A stretch of DNA of 64,000 bases from Clostridia bacterium. Its GTDB lineage: Bacteria > Bacillota > Clostridia > Monoglobales > Monoglobaceae. Numbering within the stretch: the stretch's first letter is position 1; each line of letters begins with the position of its first letter. The DNA lies in NCBI GenBank assembly GCA_017409575.1, contig JAFQSM010000053.1, positions 19,628 to 83,627 on the forward strand. Direction: 5' to 3'. A model generated the notes under the pieces. That model saw only the letters and a program-made list of their open reading frames with translations. It searched no databases and was not told where the DNA came from. Both the position numbers and the translations under genes were made by a program. This document shows, piece by piece, positions 35,206 to 45,476 of the stretch.

Positions 35206-35958
35206 TTACTGTGCAGCCTTTACAATTACTGCAAAATCTGCGCTCTTAAGGCTTGCGCCGCCGATAAGTCCGCCATCAATGTCATTTTTTGCAAGAAGTT
35301 CAGCCGCATTGCCGGCATTCATACTTCCGCCGTACTGAATTGTAACTTCCTTTGCGCATCCTTCACAATAAAGCTCTGCAAAAATTTTACGGATGCCTTC
35401 GCAAACTTCCTGAGCCTGTTCTGCTGTTGCAGTCTTGCCTGTGCCGATAGCCCAGATAGGCTCGTATGCGATAACAACCTTTTTTGCATCCTCTGCCGCA
35501 ATACCTGCAAAAGCCTTTTTAACCTGAATGGCAATCAAATCCATTGTAATTCCGGCTTCTCTTTCTTCAAGGCTTTCGCCAACACAAACAATCGGGATAA
35601 GACCTTTTTTCAAAGCCTTTTTGGTCTTAAGGTTTACTGTTTCGTCAGTCTCTGCAAAATACTGTCTTCTTTCGGAGTGACCGATAATTACATAGTCAAC
35701 ACCCAAATCATTGAGCATATCTGCACTAACTTCACCTGTGAAAGCACCCTTGTCCTCAAAATGAAGATTTTCGGCACCAATTTTTACATGAGTGTCTTTT
35801 GCAGCGCGTATTGCCTCCGAGAGACAAACATAAGGTGTGCAGCAAACCACTTCGCACTTAGCACCCTCAGTTGCAGCTGCAACTTCCTTTACAAAATCAT
35901 AAGTTTCACTTGGCAACTTGTTCATTTTCCAGTTGCCTGCAATAATATACTTGCCCAT
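35206..35958 (-). CDS. tpiA: Triosephosphate isomerase
   Basis: A 250-residue TIM barrel. IIAGNWKMNKLPS (catalytic Lys), VIIGHSERRQYF (His near 95), AYEPIWAIGTGKTA (Glu near 166), and YGGSMNAGNA plus GGLIGGASL at the C-terminal phosphate-binding loops. It converts dihydroxyacetone phosphate and glyceraldehyde 3-phosphate. The frame opens at 36045, but ATG 35958 has AAAGGAG upstream and begins MGKYIIAGNWK. Pgk ends 22 bases earlier; same operon. Confidence 0.98.
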   Translation of the reverse strand: MGKYIIAGNWKMNKLPSETYDFVKEVAAATEGAKCEVVCCTPYVCLSEAIRAAKDTHVKIGAENLHFEDKGAFTGEVSADMLNDLGVDYVIIGHSERRQYFAETDETVNLKTKKALKKGLIPIVCVGESLEEREAGITMDLIAIQVKKAFAGIAAEDAKKVVIAYEPIWAIGTGKTATAEQAQEVCEGIRKIFAELYCEGCAKEVTIQYGGSMNAGNAAELLAKNDIDGGLIGGASLKSADFAVIVKAAQ

Positions 35959-35980
35959 TTTAAATTTTCTCCTTTGTTTT

Positions 35981-37171
35981 TTATTTGTCGTTGATAGCAA
36001 CAACGCCGGGAAGGTCCTTGCCCTCAAGGAATTCAAGAGAAGCACCGCCGCCTGTTGAAATATGGCTCATCTTGTCACCAAGACCTGCCTGGTTTACTGC
36101 AGCAACACTGTCGCCACCGCCGATGATTGTTGTTGCGTCAAGGTCTGCAAGCATTTCGGCAATTGCATTTGTACCCTTTGCAAAATTGGGCATTTCAAAC
36201 ACACCCATAGGACCGTTCCAAACAACAGTCTTTGCATCTTTGAGTGCATCCTTGTAAAGAGCAATTGTCTTTTCGCCGATATCAAGTCCCTGCCAGCCTG
36301 ATTCAATTTCACCACGGCCAACAGTCTTCTTTTCTGCGTCGTTATCAAAAGCTTTTGCAACAACGGTATCAACCGGGATAAGAAGCTTTACACCTTTTTC
36401 TTCTGCCTTCTGCATCATTTCTTTTGCATAATCAAGGTAGTCTGCTTCAAGAAGTGAATCGCCTACTTCTTCGCCCAAAGCCTTCATAAAGGTATAAGCC
36501 ATACCGCCGCCAATGATAAGAGTATCAACTTTTTCCAAAAGGTTGTTGATTACCGAAATCTTTGACGAAACCTTGCTTCCGCCAAGAACAGCAACAAGAG
36601 GTCTTACGGGGTTATTCACCGCATTGCCGAGATACTCAATTTCTTTGTTGATAAGGTATCCGCCAACAGCAGTTTCAACATATTCGGTAACGCCAACATT
36701 TGAACAATGTGCACGGTGTGCTGTACCAAATGCGTCATTTACAAAAATGTCACAGAGGCTAGCAAGTTCTTTGCTGAATGTATCAACATTCTTTGTCTCT
36801 TCTGCTCTATATCTTGTGTTTTCAAGAAGAACAACGTCTCCGTCATTCATATTTTCAACAGCAGCCTTTGCGTTTTTTCCAACAACTGTATCGTCAGCTG
36901 CAAAAACAACTTCTTTGCCAAGAAGCTCGCCAAGTCTTTTTGCAACAGGTGCAAGTGAGAGCTCGGGCTTGGGTTCGCCCTTGGGTTTGCCCATATGCGA
37001 ACAAAGGATAACCTTTGCACCGTCATCAATCAATTTTTTGATTGTGGGAAGAGCCCCTACAATTCTTGTTTCGTCTGTGATTTTGCCGTCTTTAATCGGT
37101 ACATTGAAGTCACAACGAACAAGCACGCGCTTGCCTTTTGTGCAAATATCATCAATTGTCTTTTTGTTCAT
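35981..37171 (-). CDS. pgk: Phosphoglycerate kinase
   Basis: A 396-residue monomer. [15 protein letters not shown] near residue 16, [11 protein letters not shown] near 58 (both 3-phosphoglycerate-binding), the hinge near 190, [19 protein letters not shown] and [12 protein letters not shown] at the nucleotide side. It makes ATP from 1,3-bisphosphoglycerate. ATG at 37171 is preceded by GGAGG; the frame opens seven codons earlier with no site. gap is not upstream here; the polysaccharide deacetylase gene ends 77 bases before it. A TATAAT-like box is in that gap, but I see no good -35. Confidence 0.98.
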   Translation of the reverse strand: MNKKTIDDICTKGKRVLVRCDFNVPIKDGKITDETRIVGALPTIKKLIDDGAKVILCSHMGKPKGEPKPELSLAPVAKRLGELLGKEVVFAADDTVVGKNAKAAVENMNDGDVVLLENTRYRAEETKNVDTFSKELASLCDIFVNDAFGTAHRAHCSNVGVTEYVETAVGGYLINKEIEYLGNAVNNPVRPLVAVLGGSKVSSKISVINNLLEKVDTLIIGGGMAYTFMKALGEEVGDSLLEADYLDYAKEMMQKAEEKGVKLLIPVDTVVAKAFDNDAEKKTVGRGEIESGWQGLDIGEKTIALYKDALKDAKTVVWNGPMGVFEMPNFAKGTNAIAEMLADLDATTIIGGGDSVAAVNQAGLGDKMSHISTGGGASLEFLEGKDLPGVVAINDK

Positions 37172-37248
37172 TTTAAAAACCTCCATAGTCATTTCATTTT
37201 GTATTTTTAATCACATAGATTATATTTTACTCCATTTGGAAAAAATTA

Positions 37249-38151
37249 TCAAGACTTTTTCGTTAAATTTTTCTCAATTTCACGTAATCCGTCTTGTTTC
37301 TTTGTATTTTCAACTGCCAAATCGATAATTCCAAAAAGGTCCTCTACCGACATATCGCCGCTTATTGTAAGACGGGTAAAATGCTCGATACCCTCTTTTG
37401 TATTGTTGGCAAGATAGTCCTCACCACTTTCGGCATTGTTGACCAGAATCTGCATTCTGTATCCTGCATATTTCGAAAGATTTGAAGTTGCGGTGTTGTA
37501 TCCCCCAAACGGATATGAAAAAACAAAGCAGCTCTTGTTCAGATTCCGTTCAATCAGATACCGCGAAAGTCTTAACTCTTCCTGCACCTCGGCAGGCGAA
37601 AGCATAGTCATATTACGATGAGTATGCGAATGCGAATGTATGTCAATTACACCGCTTTTCTGCATCTCACGCGCTTGCTCCCATGTAAAGTGCGAATTCC
37701 CTACAACTCCGCTTTCTGCTGTGGCTCCGACAGTTGAAGTGACTACAAATATAGTTGCAGGAATGTCAAGCTTCTTTAAAATAGGATAGGCAATTTCATA
37801 ATTGCTTAAGTATCCGTCATCAAATGTAACTATAATGGGTTTTTCGGGCAGACTTTCTCCCTTTTGGACCGAATTATAATAATCGGCAACAAAAATCGGC
37901 GTGTAGCCTCGCTCCAAAATCCCAAGCATATGTGCTTCAAACAACTCCGGTGTGATATTTGCGCCCTCCGCGCCCTTGGGATAGGTTTCGGCAATATTAT
38001 GGTACATAAGAACCGGGATTATGACATCTTCCGTTTTTTCACTTTCTGTTTCTTTGTCCAAAGTCATTTCTTGGGCAAAGTATATGTTCATATTAAAAGC
38101 CATAAGTGCCGCGATGATAAAAAGTGCAGCAATCCGTGTTTTTGCTTTCAT
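37249..38151 (-). CDS. Exported polysaccharide deacetylase (NodB homology)
   Basis: A 300-residue protein with an N-terminal signal or anchor helix (residues about 5-25: ALFIIAALMAFNMNIYF) and a NodB domain: IIVTFDDGYLSNYEIAYPIL (metal Asp pair) near 110, and DIHSHSHTHRNMT (metal His) near 165, LSRYLIERNLNKSCFVFSYP and further metal-site residues. It would remove acetyl groups from peptidoglycan or a surface glycan outside the membrane. Start 38151 has AGGAG in front, 13 bases past the rho stop, so it belongs to the rho unit. Confidence 0.88.
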   Translation of the reverse strand: MKAKTRIAALFIIAALMAFNMNIYFAQEMTLDKETESEKTEDVIIPVLMYHNIAETYPKGAEGANITPELFEAHMLGILERGYTPIFVADYYNSVQKGESLPEKPIIVTFDDGYLSNYEIAYPILKKLDIPATIFVVTSTVGATAESGVVGNSHFTWEQAREMQKSGVIDIHSHSHTHRNMTMLSPAEVQEELRLSRYLIERNLNKSCFVFSYPFGGYNTATSNLSKYAGYRMQILVNNAESGEDYLANNTKEGIEHFTRLTISGDMSVEDLFGIIDLAVENTKKQDGLREIEKNLTKKS

Positions 38152-38164
38152 TATTTTTCTCCTG

Positions 38165-39481
38165 TCAGTCAAGTATTTTACCTATGTTTGACACAAGTTG
38201 TTTGTTGTCGTCGGTCTTCATAAGCCAATTTATAATAAGTTCGGTAACCTCGGCAGTATTTTTGTTTGAGTATGCCTTGCGGATACTGCGGATTGCATCA
38301 AGTTCCTCAGGTGTAAGAAGAAGTTCTTCGTGTCGTGTTCCTGATTTTGCTATATCTACCGCCGGGAATATCCGTTTTTCCTGCAAGGTGCTGTCAAGAC
38401 GGATTTCCATATTGCCCGTACCTTTAAACTCTTCAAAAATAACATCATCCATACGGCTGCCCGTCTCAACAAGAGCAGTTGCAAGGATTGTAAGGCTTCC
38501 GCCCTCCTCGATATTTCGTGCCGCACCAAAAAACCGCTTTGGCTTAAAAAGTGCACCCGGGTCAATTCCGCCCGACAAAGTTCTTCCTGAAGGCTGAACA
38601 ATCAGATTGTAAGCCCGCGAAAGTCTTGTCAGGCTGTCAAGCAGAATGACAACATCCTGCTTATGTTCAACAAGGCGTTTTGCCCTTTCAAGTACAATTT
38701 CTGCCACTTTTGCATGGTTTAACGGTTCTTCGTCAAATGTCGAATAAATCACATCGCCCTTAACACTGCGCTGCATATCAGTAACCTCTTCGGGTCTTTC
38801 GTCAATCAAAAGCATAATAAGATGCACATTTGGATTGTTTTCGGTTATGCTGTTTGCAATGTTTTTAAGAAGCGTGGTCTTACCCGTTTTTGGCGGTGCT
38901 ACAATTATGCCTCTTTGACCCTTGCCGATTGGTGCAACAAGGTCTATAAGCCTTGTAGAATAATCTGTTTTGCCTCGTTCAAGGCAGAGTCTTTCGTTTG
39001 GATAAATGGGTGTCAGGTCATCAAAAGACTTGCGCCTTATCGAAACATCAACTTTGTCACCGTTCACCGTCTGGACATAAAGAAGTGCCTGATAGCGTTC
39101 GCCCTCGTGTTGCATACGGGCGTTTCCAACAATAAAATCCCCCGTTTTTAAGTTAAATCTGCGGATTTGATTTGACGAGACATACACATCATTTTCGCCC
39201 GACTGATAGTTGTCACATCTTAAAAATCCATAACCATCCGCCATAACCTCAAGCACACCGCTCATCAGGTTGGTGCGCCTTACCGGGTCCGAATAAACGG
39301 TAGCTTCCTGCAAATCATTTTCTGTATCCTCGTTTGTTTGTTCTTTTTGCAAGGCTTTTGCCTCTTTTATTGCTTCAATAAGCTCACTTTTTTTCATCCC
39401 CGAAATCTTTTTTATTCCAATCTCGGCTGCAAGAATTTGTAATTCCTTTAGTTTTAGGGCTTTTAATTCTGTAGTTTCCAT
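38165..39481 (-). CDS. rho: Transcription termination factor Rho
   Basis: A 438-residue hexameric helicase. Rho_N SAP-like region at 1-40 ([20 protein letters not shown]), cold-shock RNA-binding domain about 70-145 ([14 protein letters not shown]), Walker [18 protein letters not shown] near 190 and Walker [17 protein letters not shown] near 275, the Q-loop region after. It ends untranslated transcripts. The acidic insert after the SAP region is short. ATG 39481 lies 8 bases after cvpA, with GGGG-type weak site AAGGGGAAAT further upstream. Confidence 0.98.
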   Translation of the reverse strand: METTELKALKLKELQILAAEIGIKKISGMKKSELIEAIKEAKALQKEQTNEDTENDLQEATVYSDPVRRTNLMSGVLEVMADGYGFLRCDNYQSGENDVYVSSNQIRRFNLKTGDFIVGNARMQHEGERYQALLYVQTVNGDKVDVSIRRKSFDDLTPIYPNERLCLERGKTDYSTRLIDLVAPIGKGQRGIIVAPPKTGKTTLLKNIANSITENNPNVHLIMLLIDERPEEVTDMQRSVKGDVIYSTFDEEPLNHAKVAEIVLERAKRLVEHKQDVVILLDSLTRLSRAYNLIVQPSGRTLSGGIDPGALFKPKRFFGAARNIEEGGSLTILATALVETGSRMDDVIFEEFKGTGNMEIRLDSTLQEKRIFPAVDIAKSGTRHEELLLTPEELDAIRSIRKAYSNKNTAEVTELIINWLMKTDDNKQLVSNIGKILD

Positions 39482-39488
39482 TTATGCC

Positions 39489-40109
39489 TTATTTCCCCTT
39501 CCCAATAAAGTTTAAAACAAAATTATTATGATATATTTCTGATGCAAATGTCGAATTTTCAACTTCATATGCAACTCTGCTGTGTGGGTCAAGCGGTGAG
39601 AATAAAAAGAGTACGGCACATACAAGATAAAGCGCCAACACACCCATCATTCCGCCAATAACAGCTCCGCCAAGACGGTTACATTGCTTTATAACCGGAA
39701 GTTTGGTGAAAATATTAAAAATACTGCCGACAATACGAATTATAACCTTGCTTAAGATAAGAACTATAACAAACGCAAGAATATTAACCAAAAGTACTGC
39801 AATCGCCTGAGCAAAGCCTTCTGTTGCAGCCTGAACGCCCTTGCCTATGTAATTTGACAAAACGCCAAATGTATCTGTTGGCACATCAATAAGCGTATTC
39901 AGCTGATACTTCTTTTCAATTACCTCGACAAGCTTTTCAAAAATCGGAGTTTTGACAAGCAGGTCCGAGATAACCGGATAAAGAAAGAATGAAATTATGA
40001 TTGAAACAATATACGATGCGATTTTTACAAACGACCGCATAAGTCCTGCTTTGTAACCTGAATACACAAAAAATACAACAACAGCCAAAACACAAATATC
40101 CGCCAGCAT
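39489..40109 (-). CDS. CvpA family membrane protein
   Basis: A 206-residue protein with about four helices: IXVLAVVVFFVYSGYKAGLM-type first segment, VSIIISFFLYPVI, VLLVNILAFVIVLILS and MMGVLALYLVCAVLFLF. CvpA-like proteins were named for colicin V production and are linked to membrane and envelope functions of unclear chemistry. ATG 40109 has GGGGAGG upstream. It is 18 bases after the DUF5711 gene and just before rho. Confidence 0.85.
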   Translation of the reverse strand: MLADICVLAVVVFFVYSGYKAGLMRSFVKIASYIVSIIISFFLYPVISDLLVKTPIFEKLVEVIEKKYQLNTLIDVPTDTFGVLSNYIGKGVQAATEGFAQAIAVLLVNILAFVIVLILSKVIIRIVGSIFNIFTKLPVIKQCNRLGGAVIGGMMGVLALYLVCAVLFLFSPLDPHSRVAYEVENSTFASEIYHNNFVLNFIGKGK

Positions 40110-40127
40110 ACCAAGTCCTCCCCAAGA

Positions 40128-41225
40128 TTATTTTATGTCAATAATTTCCGCACTGTTGTCGCCAAGTGACAACAATTTGCTGCGTCCGTCAAAAATTTTT
40201 ACCGCCTTGACATCTTTGCTTGCCTTAAGTTCCTGCTTAAGTTTGCCTTTGGGACTGATTCTTACAAGGTTGTCATGCGTTGCCGCCACTATGCACTCAC
40301 CGTTTACATCAATCGCACGAACCTCGCTTCCGCAGTCAAAACTTCCTCTCAGCTTTCCGTCAGATGAATAGCTTTCCAAAACAGTACTGTTAAGTCCGCT
40401 GTCAAACGCCAGGACCAAATTGTTTTTATTTTCGATATTTACCTTAAGCAGATTTCTTCCGCCAAAATCCACTTCAAATTTTTGCTTGCCTGAACGTTTG
40501 TATCCATACAAGCCACTTTCAGTAAGAGCAATAACCGAGCCGTCATCATTAAACGCAAGTTTTGCAACAATGCCGGGTACTTCTGCAATACATTCGGGTT
40601 CTTTTTGCGAAGACGGGTTTATCAGCAGAATTTTGCTGCAAAGCGCCTCCTTGTCTGTCATAACCTGCGCCACCACAAGCTTATTGCTTGATGAAACATC
40701 AATGTCACCTATGTATCCGCTTCCGCTGTGCCATTTAAAAAGCTCTCTTCCGCCTTTGCCATAAAGCGCAACCATACCCTTAAAACCAAGTTCGTCTGTT
40801 GCAACTGCTATATAACCATTATTATTCACTTTTGCAGTCAATATTTCATTCTCTGTTTTAATTTGAGCAACTGCTTTTTCCTTTTTAAAGGTCTTTACCT
40901 CTTTGCCGTTTATATCTGCAAGCATAATATATTTCCCTGATATTCGAACAAAAGGCGATGTTGCCGCTGAGACAATTGTCCAGGCTTCGCGGCCTGCTTT
41001 GTCAATCGCAAATATACCCTCGTTGTTTACCAAAAGAACTTCTTTGCCATAATCAATAATGTCATATTCAACACCCGTCTGAAAGTTCAGTCTGAGAGCG
41101 CTGGTTTTTGAAAAGAAATCCTTTATTTCAGGATTTGAAATTACCATAATCAAAATCGCCACAATAACCAGGATAATCGCCAATATTCTTTTTTTGTTAA
41201 ATGCTTGTTTGATATTTACTTTCAT
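40128..41225 (-). CDS. DUF5711-like membrane-anchored beta-propeller protein
   Basis: A 365-residue protein: a short basic N-terminus, one anchor helix at about 14-32 (ILAIILVIVAILIMVI), then a repeated beta-rich outer domain resembling a 6- to 7-bladed propeller (repeats such as LLVNNEGIFAIDKAGREAW; IALTESGLYGYKRSGKQKF; GECIVAATHDNLVRISPKG). I match it to DUF5711 by layout. It probably faces outward and binds a protein or polymer; no enzymatic site is visible. GGAGAG precedes ATG; truA ends 36 bases upstream. Confidence 0.75.
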   Translation of the reverse strand: MKVNIKQAFNKKRILAIILVIVAILIMVISNPEIKDFFSKTSALRLNFQTGVEYDIIDYGKEVLLVNNEGIFAIDKAGREAWTIVSAATSPFVRISGKYIMLADINGKEVKTFKKEKAVAQIKTENEILTAKVNNNGYIAVATDELGFKGMVALYGKGGRELFKWHSGSGYIGDIDVSSSNKLVVAQVMTDKEALCSKILLINPSSQKEPECIAEVPGIVAKLAFNDDGSVIALTESGLYGYKRSGKQKFEVDFGGRNLLKVNIENKNNLVLAFDSGLNSTVLESYSSDGKLRGSFDCGSEVRAIDVNGECIVAATHDNLVRISPKGKLKQELKASKDVKAVKIFDGRSKLLSLGDNSAEIIDIK

Positions 41226-41261
41226 TTCTATCTCTCCAAGGCAAATTTTTTAGCATTGCTC

Positions 41262-42008
41262 TTAATAAAAAATCTTTTTTAAAAATAGTCCCTCGGGCGG
41301 TGCGGTCATTCCTGCACGCCGTCTGTCACAGCTTTCAATTATTTGTCTGATACTGTCTTCGGGTATTCTTCCTACACCAACTTCGACCAAAGTCCCTGCA
41401 ATAATCCTTACCATATTGTAAAGAAACGCGTCGGCTTCGACCTCGATTTCAATTTGTTCATTCCACTCAAGGCTCTGCCTTACCTCACACGCACGGATTG
41501 TCCTGATGGTAGTTTTCTGTGACCCTCCTGCCGCCATAAAAGCCGAAAAATCATATGTTCCGCAAAAGTCATTTGCCGCAAGCTTCATTTTTTCTATATC
41601 CAGATTATACGGAACAAACCATGTATATTTCGAAGTAAACGGATTTTGAATAGTCGAATTCCATATTTTGTATATATATCTTTTCCCAATGCACGAAAAC
41701 CTCGCGTTGAAATCATCAGCTTCGTACCAGGCGCTTGTCGCGGATATCGAATCCCCCATAAGATGATTATTTATGGCATACGGCAGTCTTTCAATCGGTA
41801 TTTTTGTGTCACTTTTAAAGTTGAAAACATATTCCAATGCATGAACACCCGCATCGGTACGGCTGCAACCCGTAACCGAAACCTTTTGACCTGTGAGTTC
41901 CGAAAGTACGGTTTCTATCCTTTCCTGAACGGTTATGCCGTTGTTCTGAAACTGCCAGCCGTGATACATAGTGCCGTCGTACATAATTTTTACTGCTATA
42001 TTTTTCAT
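41262..42008 (-). CDS. truA: tRNA pseudouridine(38-40) synthase TruA
   Basis: A 248-residue enzyme: VKIMYDGTMYHGWQFQNNGI near the start, VTGCSRTDAGVHALEYVFNF with the catalytic Asp near residue 52, RYIYKIWNS and FLYNMVRIIAGTLVEVGVGR at the end. It makes pseudouridine at positions 38-40 of tRNA anticodon arms. ATG overlaps the ecfT stop as ATGA, so translation is coupled. The common next genes rplM-rpsI are missing here. Confidence 0.97.
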   Translation of the reverse strand: MKNIAVKIMYDGTMYHGWQFQNNGITVQERIETVLSELTGQKVSVTGCSRTDAGVHALEYVFNFKSDTKIPIERLPYAINNHLMGDSISATSAWYEADDFNARFSCIGKRYIYKIWNSTIQNPFTSKYTWFVPYNLDIEKMKLAANDFCGTYDFSAFMAAGGSQKTTIRTIRACEVRQSLEWNEQIEIEVEADAFLYNMVRIIAGTLVEVGVGRIPEDSIRQIIESCDRRRAGMTAPPEGLFLKKIFY

Positions 42009-42820
42009 AACAAACCACTCACCTGAAAATAATTTGCAAGCAATATAAGTGCAGAAAAAATCAAAACCACAAACCAGCAAACGCCGTCACGATAACCAAG
42101 CTTAAGTTCGCGAAGCCTTGTCCTGTTTTCGCCTCCGCGATAACATCTGCATTCCATTGCAGTAGCCAAATCATCAGCGCGTCTGAACGCACTTATAAAA
42201 AGTGGTATAAGTATCGGTACCATCGCTTTTGCACGGTTTATTATGTTTCCGCTTTCAAAATCTGCACCCCTTGCAGTCTGTGCTTTTATTATCTTGTCAG
42301 TTTCTTCAAGAAGAGTCGGGACAAACCTGAGTGCAATTGTCATCATCATAGCAAACTCATGCGCCGGCACACCAATTTTTTTAAGCGGTGAAAGAAGCCT
42401 TTCTATGCCATCGGTAAGCGCTATCGGCGAGGTTGTAAGAGTAAGAATTGAGGTCCCGAAAACAAGGAAAAACAGCCTTAAAACCATATAAACTGCCTGC
42501 GTCAGACCCTCATATGTTATTTTAAGAAAACCCCATTTCCACAAAATTCTTCCGTCAGTCAAAAGAAGATTAAAAAGCGCAGTTATTGCCACAAACATCA
42601 TTATAGGTTTAAGGCCTTTTAGCACAAATCTGACGGGGATTTTAGAGAGTGCTACAATCAAAGCTGTAAAGGCAAAAAGTACAAAATACCCCAAAAAGCT
42701 TTTGATGCAGAATATCACCGCTATATATACTATCGCACACAAAATTTTTGTTCTTGGGTCTAATTTGTGTATAAATGACTTTCCCGGAAAGTACTGACCC
42801 AATGTAATATCCTTAAGCAC
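42005..42820 (-). CDS. ecfT: Energy-coupling factor transporter transmembrane protein EcfT
   Basis: A 271-residue protein with about six helices. It begins ITLGQYFPGKSFIHKLDPRTK, typical of EcfT, and has the cytoplasmic coupling motif TARGADFESGN and a second such ARxD-like site FRRADDLATAMECRCY. It links S-components such as ThiT to the two ATPases. Start is GTG at 42820, five bases after AGGTG. Four bases separate it from ecfA2. Confidence 0.96.
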   Translation of the reverse strand: MLKDITLGQYFPGKSFIHKLDPRTKILCAIVYIAVIFCIKSFLGYFVLFAFTALIVALSKIPVRFVLKGLKPIMMFVAITALFNLLLTDGRILWKWGFLKITYEGLTQAVYMVLRLFFLVFGTSILTLTTSPIALTDGIERLLSPLKKIGVPAHEFAMMMTIALRFVPTLLEETDKIIKAQTARGADFESGNIINRAKAMVPILIPLFISAFRRADDLATAMECRCYRGGENRTRLRELKLGYRDGVCWFVVLIFSALILLANYFQVSGLL

Positions 42821-42824
42821 CCTC

Positions 42825-43679
42825 TCACCTCTTTTCGTTTTTCAAAACTTTCTCAATTTCAGCCTTTGCTGTATCCAAAGTATAAATTCCCGCAGGAACA
42901 GGAAATCCTTTTTCTCGCAGTTTGTCACAGATTTCGGTAATTTGCGGAACGGCAAGTCCCAAATCTTTAAGCTCGTGTGTTTTTTTGAAAATTTCGGAAG
43001 TTTTGTCATACATCACAAGTCTTCCATGATTCATAACCATTATTTTTTGAGTAAGATTTGCCAAATCCTCCATACTGTGAGAAACAAGTATAACTGTGAT
43101 TCCCAGTCTTTTGTGCATATCTCTTATCTTGAACAAAATCTCGTCACGACCTGCAGGGTCAAGTCCTGCAGTAGGCTCGTCAAGAATAAGCAGTTTTGGC
43201 TCCATCGCAAGCACACCTGCAATCGCAACACGGCGTTTTTGTCCGCCCGAAAGCTCAAATGGCGACTTTTGCAATATATCTTCATCCAATCCAACAAGAT
43301 TTGCGGCAGACTCTACCCGTCTTTTTATTTCGTCTTTAGGAAGACCCATATTTGTCGGACCAAAAGAAATGTCCTTAAAAACAGTTTCTTCAAAAAGCTG
43401 ATATTCGGGGTATTGCATAACAAGACCGGTCTTAAACCTCATCGCTCTTTTGTCACAATTTTTGGAATGAAGTACCTGACCGTCAATTTCAATACTGCCC
43501 GAAGTCGGCTTTATAAGTCCTGCAATCATCTGAATAAGGGTAGACTTGCCTGAGCCTGTGTGACCCATAAGACCAATAAATTCACCCGAATTCAAAGTAA
43601 CACTTACATTTTCAACTGCAGCCGACTCAAACGGCCCACCGCTCATATAGGTATAACTTACATCAGTCAGTTTAATCAT
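42825..43679 (-). CDS. ecfA2: Energy-coupling factor ATPase EcfA2
   Basis: A 284-residue ABC ATPase: Walker [21 protein letters not shown] near 40, Q-loop [17 protein letters not shown], signature [20 protein letters not shown], Walker [21 protein letters not shown]-loop [12 protein letters not shown]. Second of the heterodimer pair. ATG 43679 has AAAGGGGTG upstream and overlaps the ecfA1 stop by 8 bases. Confidence 0.96.
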   Translation of the reverse strand: MIKLTDVSYTYMSGGPFESAAVENVSVTLNSGEFIGLMGHTGSGKSTLIQMIAGLIKPTSGSIEIDGQVLHSKNCDKRAMRFKTGLVMQYPEYQLFEETVFKDISFGPTNMGLPKDEIKRRVESAANLVGLDEDILQKSPFELSGGQKRRVAIAGVLAMEPKLLILDEPTAGLDPAGRDEILFKIRDMHKRLGITVILVSHSMEDLANLTQKIMVMNHGRLVMYDKTSEIFKKTHELKDLGLAVPQITEICDKLREKGFPVPAGIYTLDTAKAEIEKVLKNEKR

Positions 43680-44550
43680 TGTCGGCACCCCTTTCACTTT
43701 GGTATACCGACAAAATTTTATTTACACATTCGTCAGCAGTCAATATATCTGTCTCAAAATCAAAGCCTTCTTTTTTAAGAAGATATGCTAGCTCGGTTGC
43801 CTGAGGCACATCCAGTCCTATCTCTTTAATTTCTTCCACTCTGGAAAAAACCTCTTTGGGCAATCCATGCATTATGATTTTGCCATGGTCAATAACAACC
43901 ACGCGGTCAGCCTGGGCAGCCTCTTCCATAAAGTGAGTTATCATAACAACCGTCATACCTTCATCACGGTTAAGTTTTTTGACAGTTTCCAGAATTTCGC
44001 GTCTGCCCTCGGGGTCAAGCATTGCAGTCGGCTCGTCCATAACAAGCACATCAGGCTTCATTGCAAGAACTCCTGCAATGGCAATACGCTGTTTTTGCCC
44101 GCCCGAAAGCATATGCGGTGCATGTTCCTTATACTCGGACATATTCACAGCATCAAGAGCATAATCAACTCTTTCGCGGATTTCTTGCGGATTAACTCCC
44201 AGATTTTCGGGTGCAAATGCAACATCCTCTTCGACAATTGTAGCAACAAGCTGGTTGTCAGGATTTTGAAAAACCATACCCACTCTTTGTCTTATTTCAT
44301 AAAGAAGACTTTCGTCAGAAGTCAGAAATCCGGCAACCAAAACTGACCCTTTTTCGGGTACTAAAATCGCATTAAGATGTTTTGCAAGTGTAGACTTTCC
44401 CGAGCCGTTATGCCCAAGAACAGCCAAAAATTCACCTTTTTTTATATCAAGGCTCACATCTTTAAGCACTCTGCTGCCACCGGGTTCCTCTGTGCTTTCA
44501 TAAAGGAATTCTACATTTTTAATTTCTATCAGTTTTTCATTTGTGTCCAA
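43672..44550 (-). CDS. ecfA1: Energy-coupling factor ATPase EcfA1
   Basis: A 292-residue ABC ATPase: Walker [21 protein letters not shown] near 46, [20 protein letters not shown] (Q-loop), [20 protein letters not shown] (signature) and [20 protein letters not shown] (Walker B). It powers vitamin uptake with EcfA2 and EcfT; thiT at 289-801 is one likely client. The frame begins with GTG at 44559, overlapping the GCAGG ribosome site; TTG at 44550, 8 bases from it, is more likely. Confidence 0.96.
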   Translation of the reverse strand: MDTNEKLIEIKNVEFLYESTEEPGGSRVLKDVSLDIKKGEFLAVLGHNGSGKSTLAKHLNAILVPEKGSVLVAGFLTSDESLLYEIRQRVGMVFQNPDNQLVATIVEEDVAFAPENLGVNPQEIRERVDYALDAVNMSEYKEHAPHMLSGGQKQRIAIAGVLAMKPDVLVMDEPTAMLDPEGRREILETVKKLNRDEGMTVVMITHFMEEAAQADRVVVIDHGKIIMHGLPKEVFSRVEEIKEIGLDVPQATELAYLLKKEGFDFETDILTADECVNKILSVYQSERGADND

Positions 44551-44586
44551 CTTTTTCACCTGCTTTTTAAGTGAGATTGTGTCTTC

Positions 44587-45459
44587 TTATTTCTGCCATC
44601 TTCCCGAATATCCGCATGGGAGTCTGAGATTGTTGTTGGTTATTGGAAGACCAACTTCGTCAACCGAAATACTTCCCTTAAACTTCTTCTGAACAGTCAT
44701 CTTGAGAATATTTTCCAAAACTCCGCCCGAAAGTCCCGTAGTATATGAATTTATAAGGAAAAACAACGGGTCATCAGACAAAACCTGCATACAAAGTTCT
44801 ACAAGTCCAAAGAGTTCATCCTCGATTTTCCAGACTTCGCCCGAAGGCCCGCGTCCGTATGACGGGGGGTCCATAATGACTGCATCGTATTTTCTGCCTC
44901 TGCGGATTTCCCTCTCGGTAAATTTTTTCACATCATCAACTATATATCTGATTGGTCTTTCCTCAAGTCCCGACAGCTTTGCATTCTCTTTTGCCCATGC
45001 AACCATTCCCTTTGATGCGTCAACATGGCACACCGAGGCTCCTGCCGCAGAAGCCGCCATTGTCGCACCGCCGGTGTAAGCAAAAAGGTTAAGAACATTT
45101 ATGTCCTTTCTGCCACTGTCTTTTATCAGTTTTGAAAACCAGTCCCAGTTTGCCGCTTGCTCGGGAAACAGTCCCGTATGCTTAAATCCCATCATTTTTA
45201 TGCCAAAAGTAAGCTCACCATAATCCACAGTCCAGCTTTCAGGCAGATTATTCCGGCTTTCCCAATGTCCGCCGCCGGTATTGCTTCTGAAATAGTGCGC
45301 ATCCGCATTTTTCCAGTCGGGATGCAGGTCCTTTCCTTTGATGTCCCAGACAATCTGCGGGTCAGGGCGCCTTAATATAATTTCGCCCCAACGCTCAAGT
45401 TTTTCGCCATTTTTGGCGTCAATCAATTCATAATCTTTCCATTTATCCGCTAAAAACAT
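44587..45459 (-). CDS. Class I SAM-dependent RNA methyltransferase (RlmI/RlmK-like)
   Basis: A 290-residue methyltransferase with SAM motif VLNLFAYTGGATMAASAAGA (about 130-149), the acidic loop CHVDASKGMVAWAKENAKLS, and the catalytic-type DAVIMDPPSYGRGPSGEVWK near 195. This is the PF10672-type fold of rRNA cytosine methylases, but it lacks the N-terminal PUA of E. coli RlmI. The DPPSYG motif and no target Cys suggest base or exocyclic-amine methylation; which RNA is unknown. ATG 45459 has AAAAGGGG in front, not the distant M at 45525. mrp ends 17 bases upstream. Confidence 0.78.
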   Translation of the reverse strand: MFLADKWKDYELIDAKNGEKLERWGEIILRRPDPQIVWDIKGKDLHPDWKNADAHYFRSNTGGGHWESRNNLPESWTVDYGELTFGIKMMGFKHTGLFPEQAANWDWFSKLIKDSGRKDINVLNLFAYTGGATMAASAAGASVCHVDASKGMVAWAKENAKLSGLEERPIRYIVDDVKKFTEREIRRGRKYDAVIMDPPSYGRGPSGEVWKIEDELFGLVELCMQVLSDDPLFFLINSYTTGLSGGVLENILKMTVQKKFKGSISVDEVGLPITNNNLRLPCGYSGRWQK

Positions 45460-45476
45460 AATTTTCCCCTTTTTTA

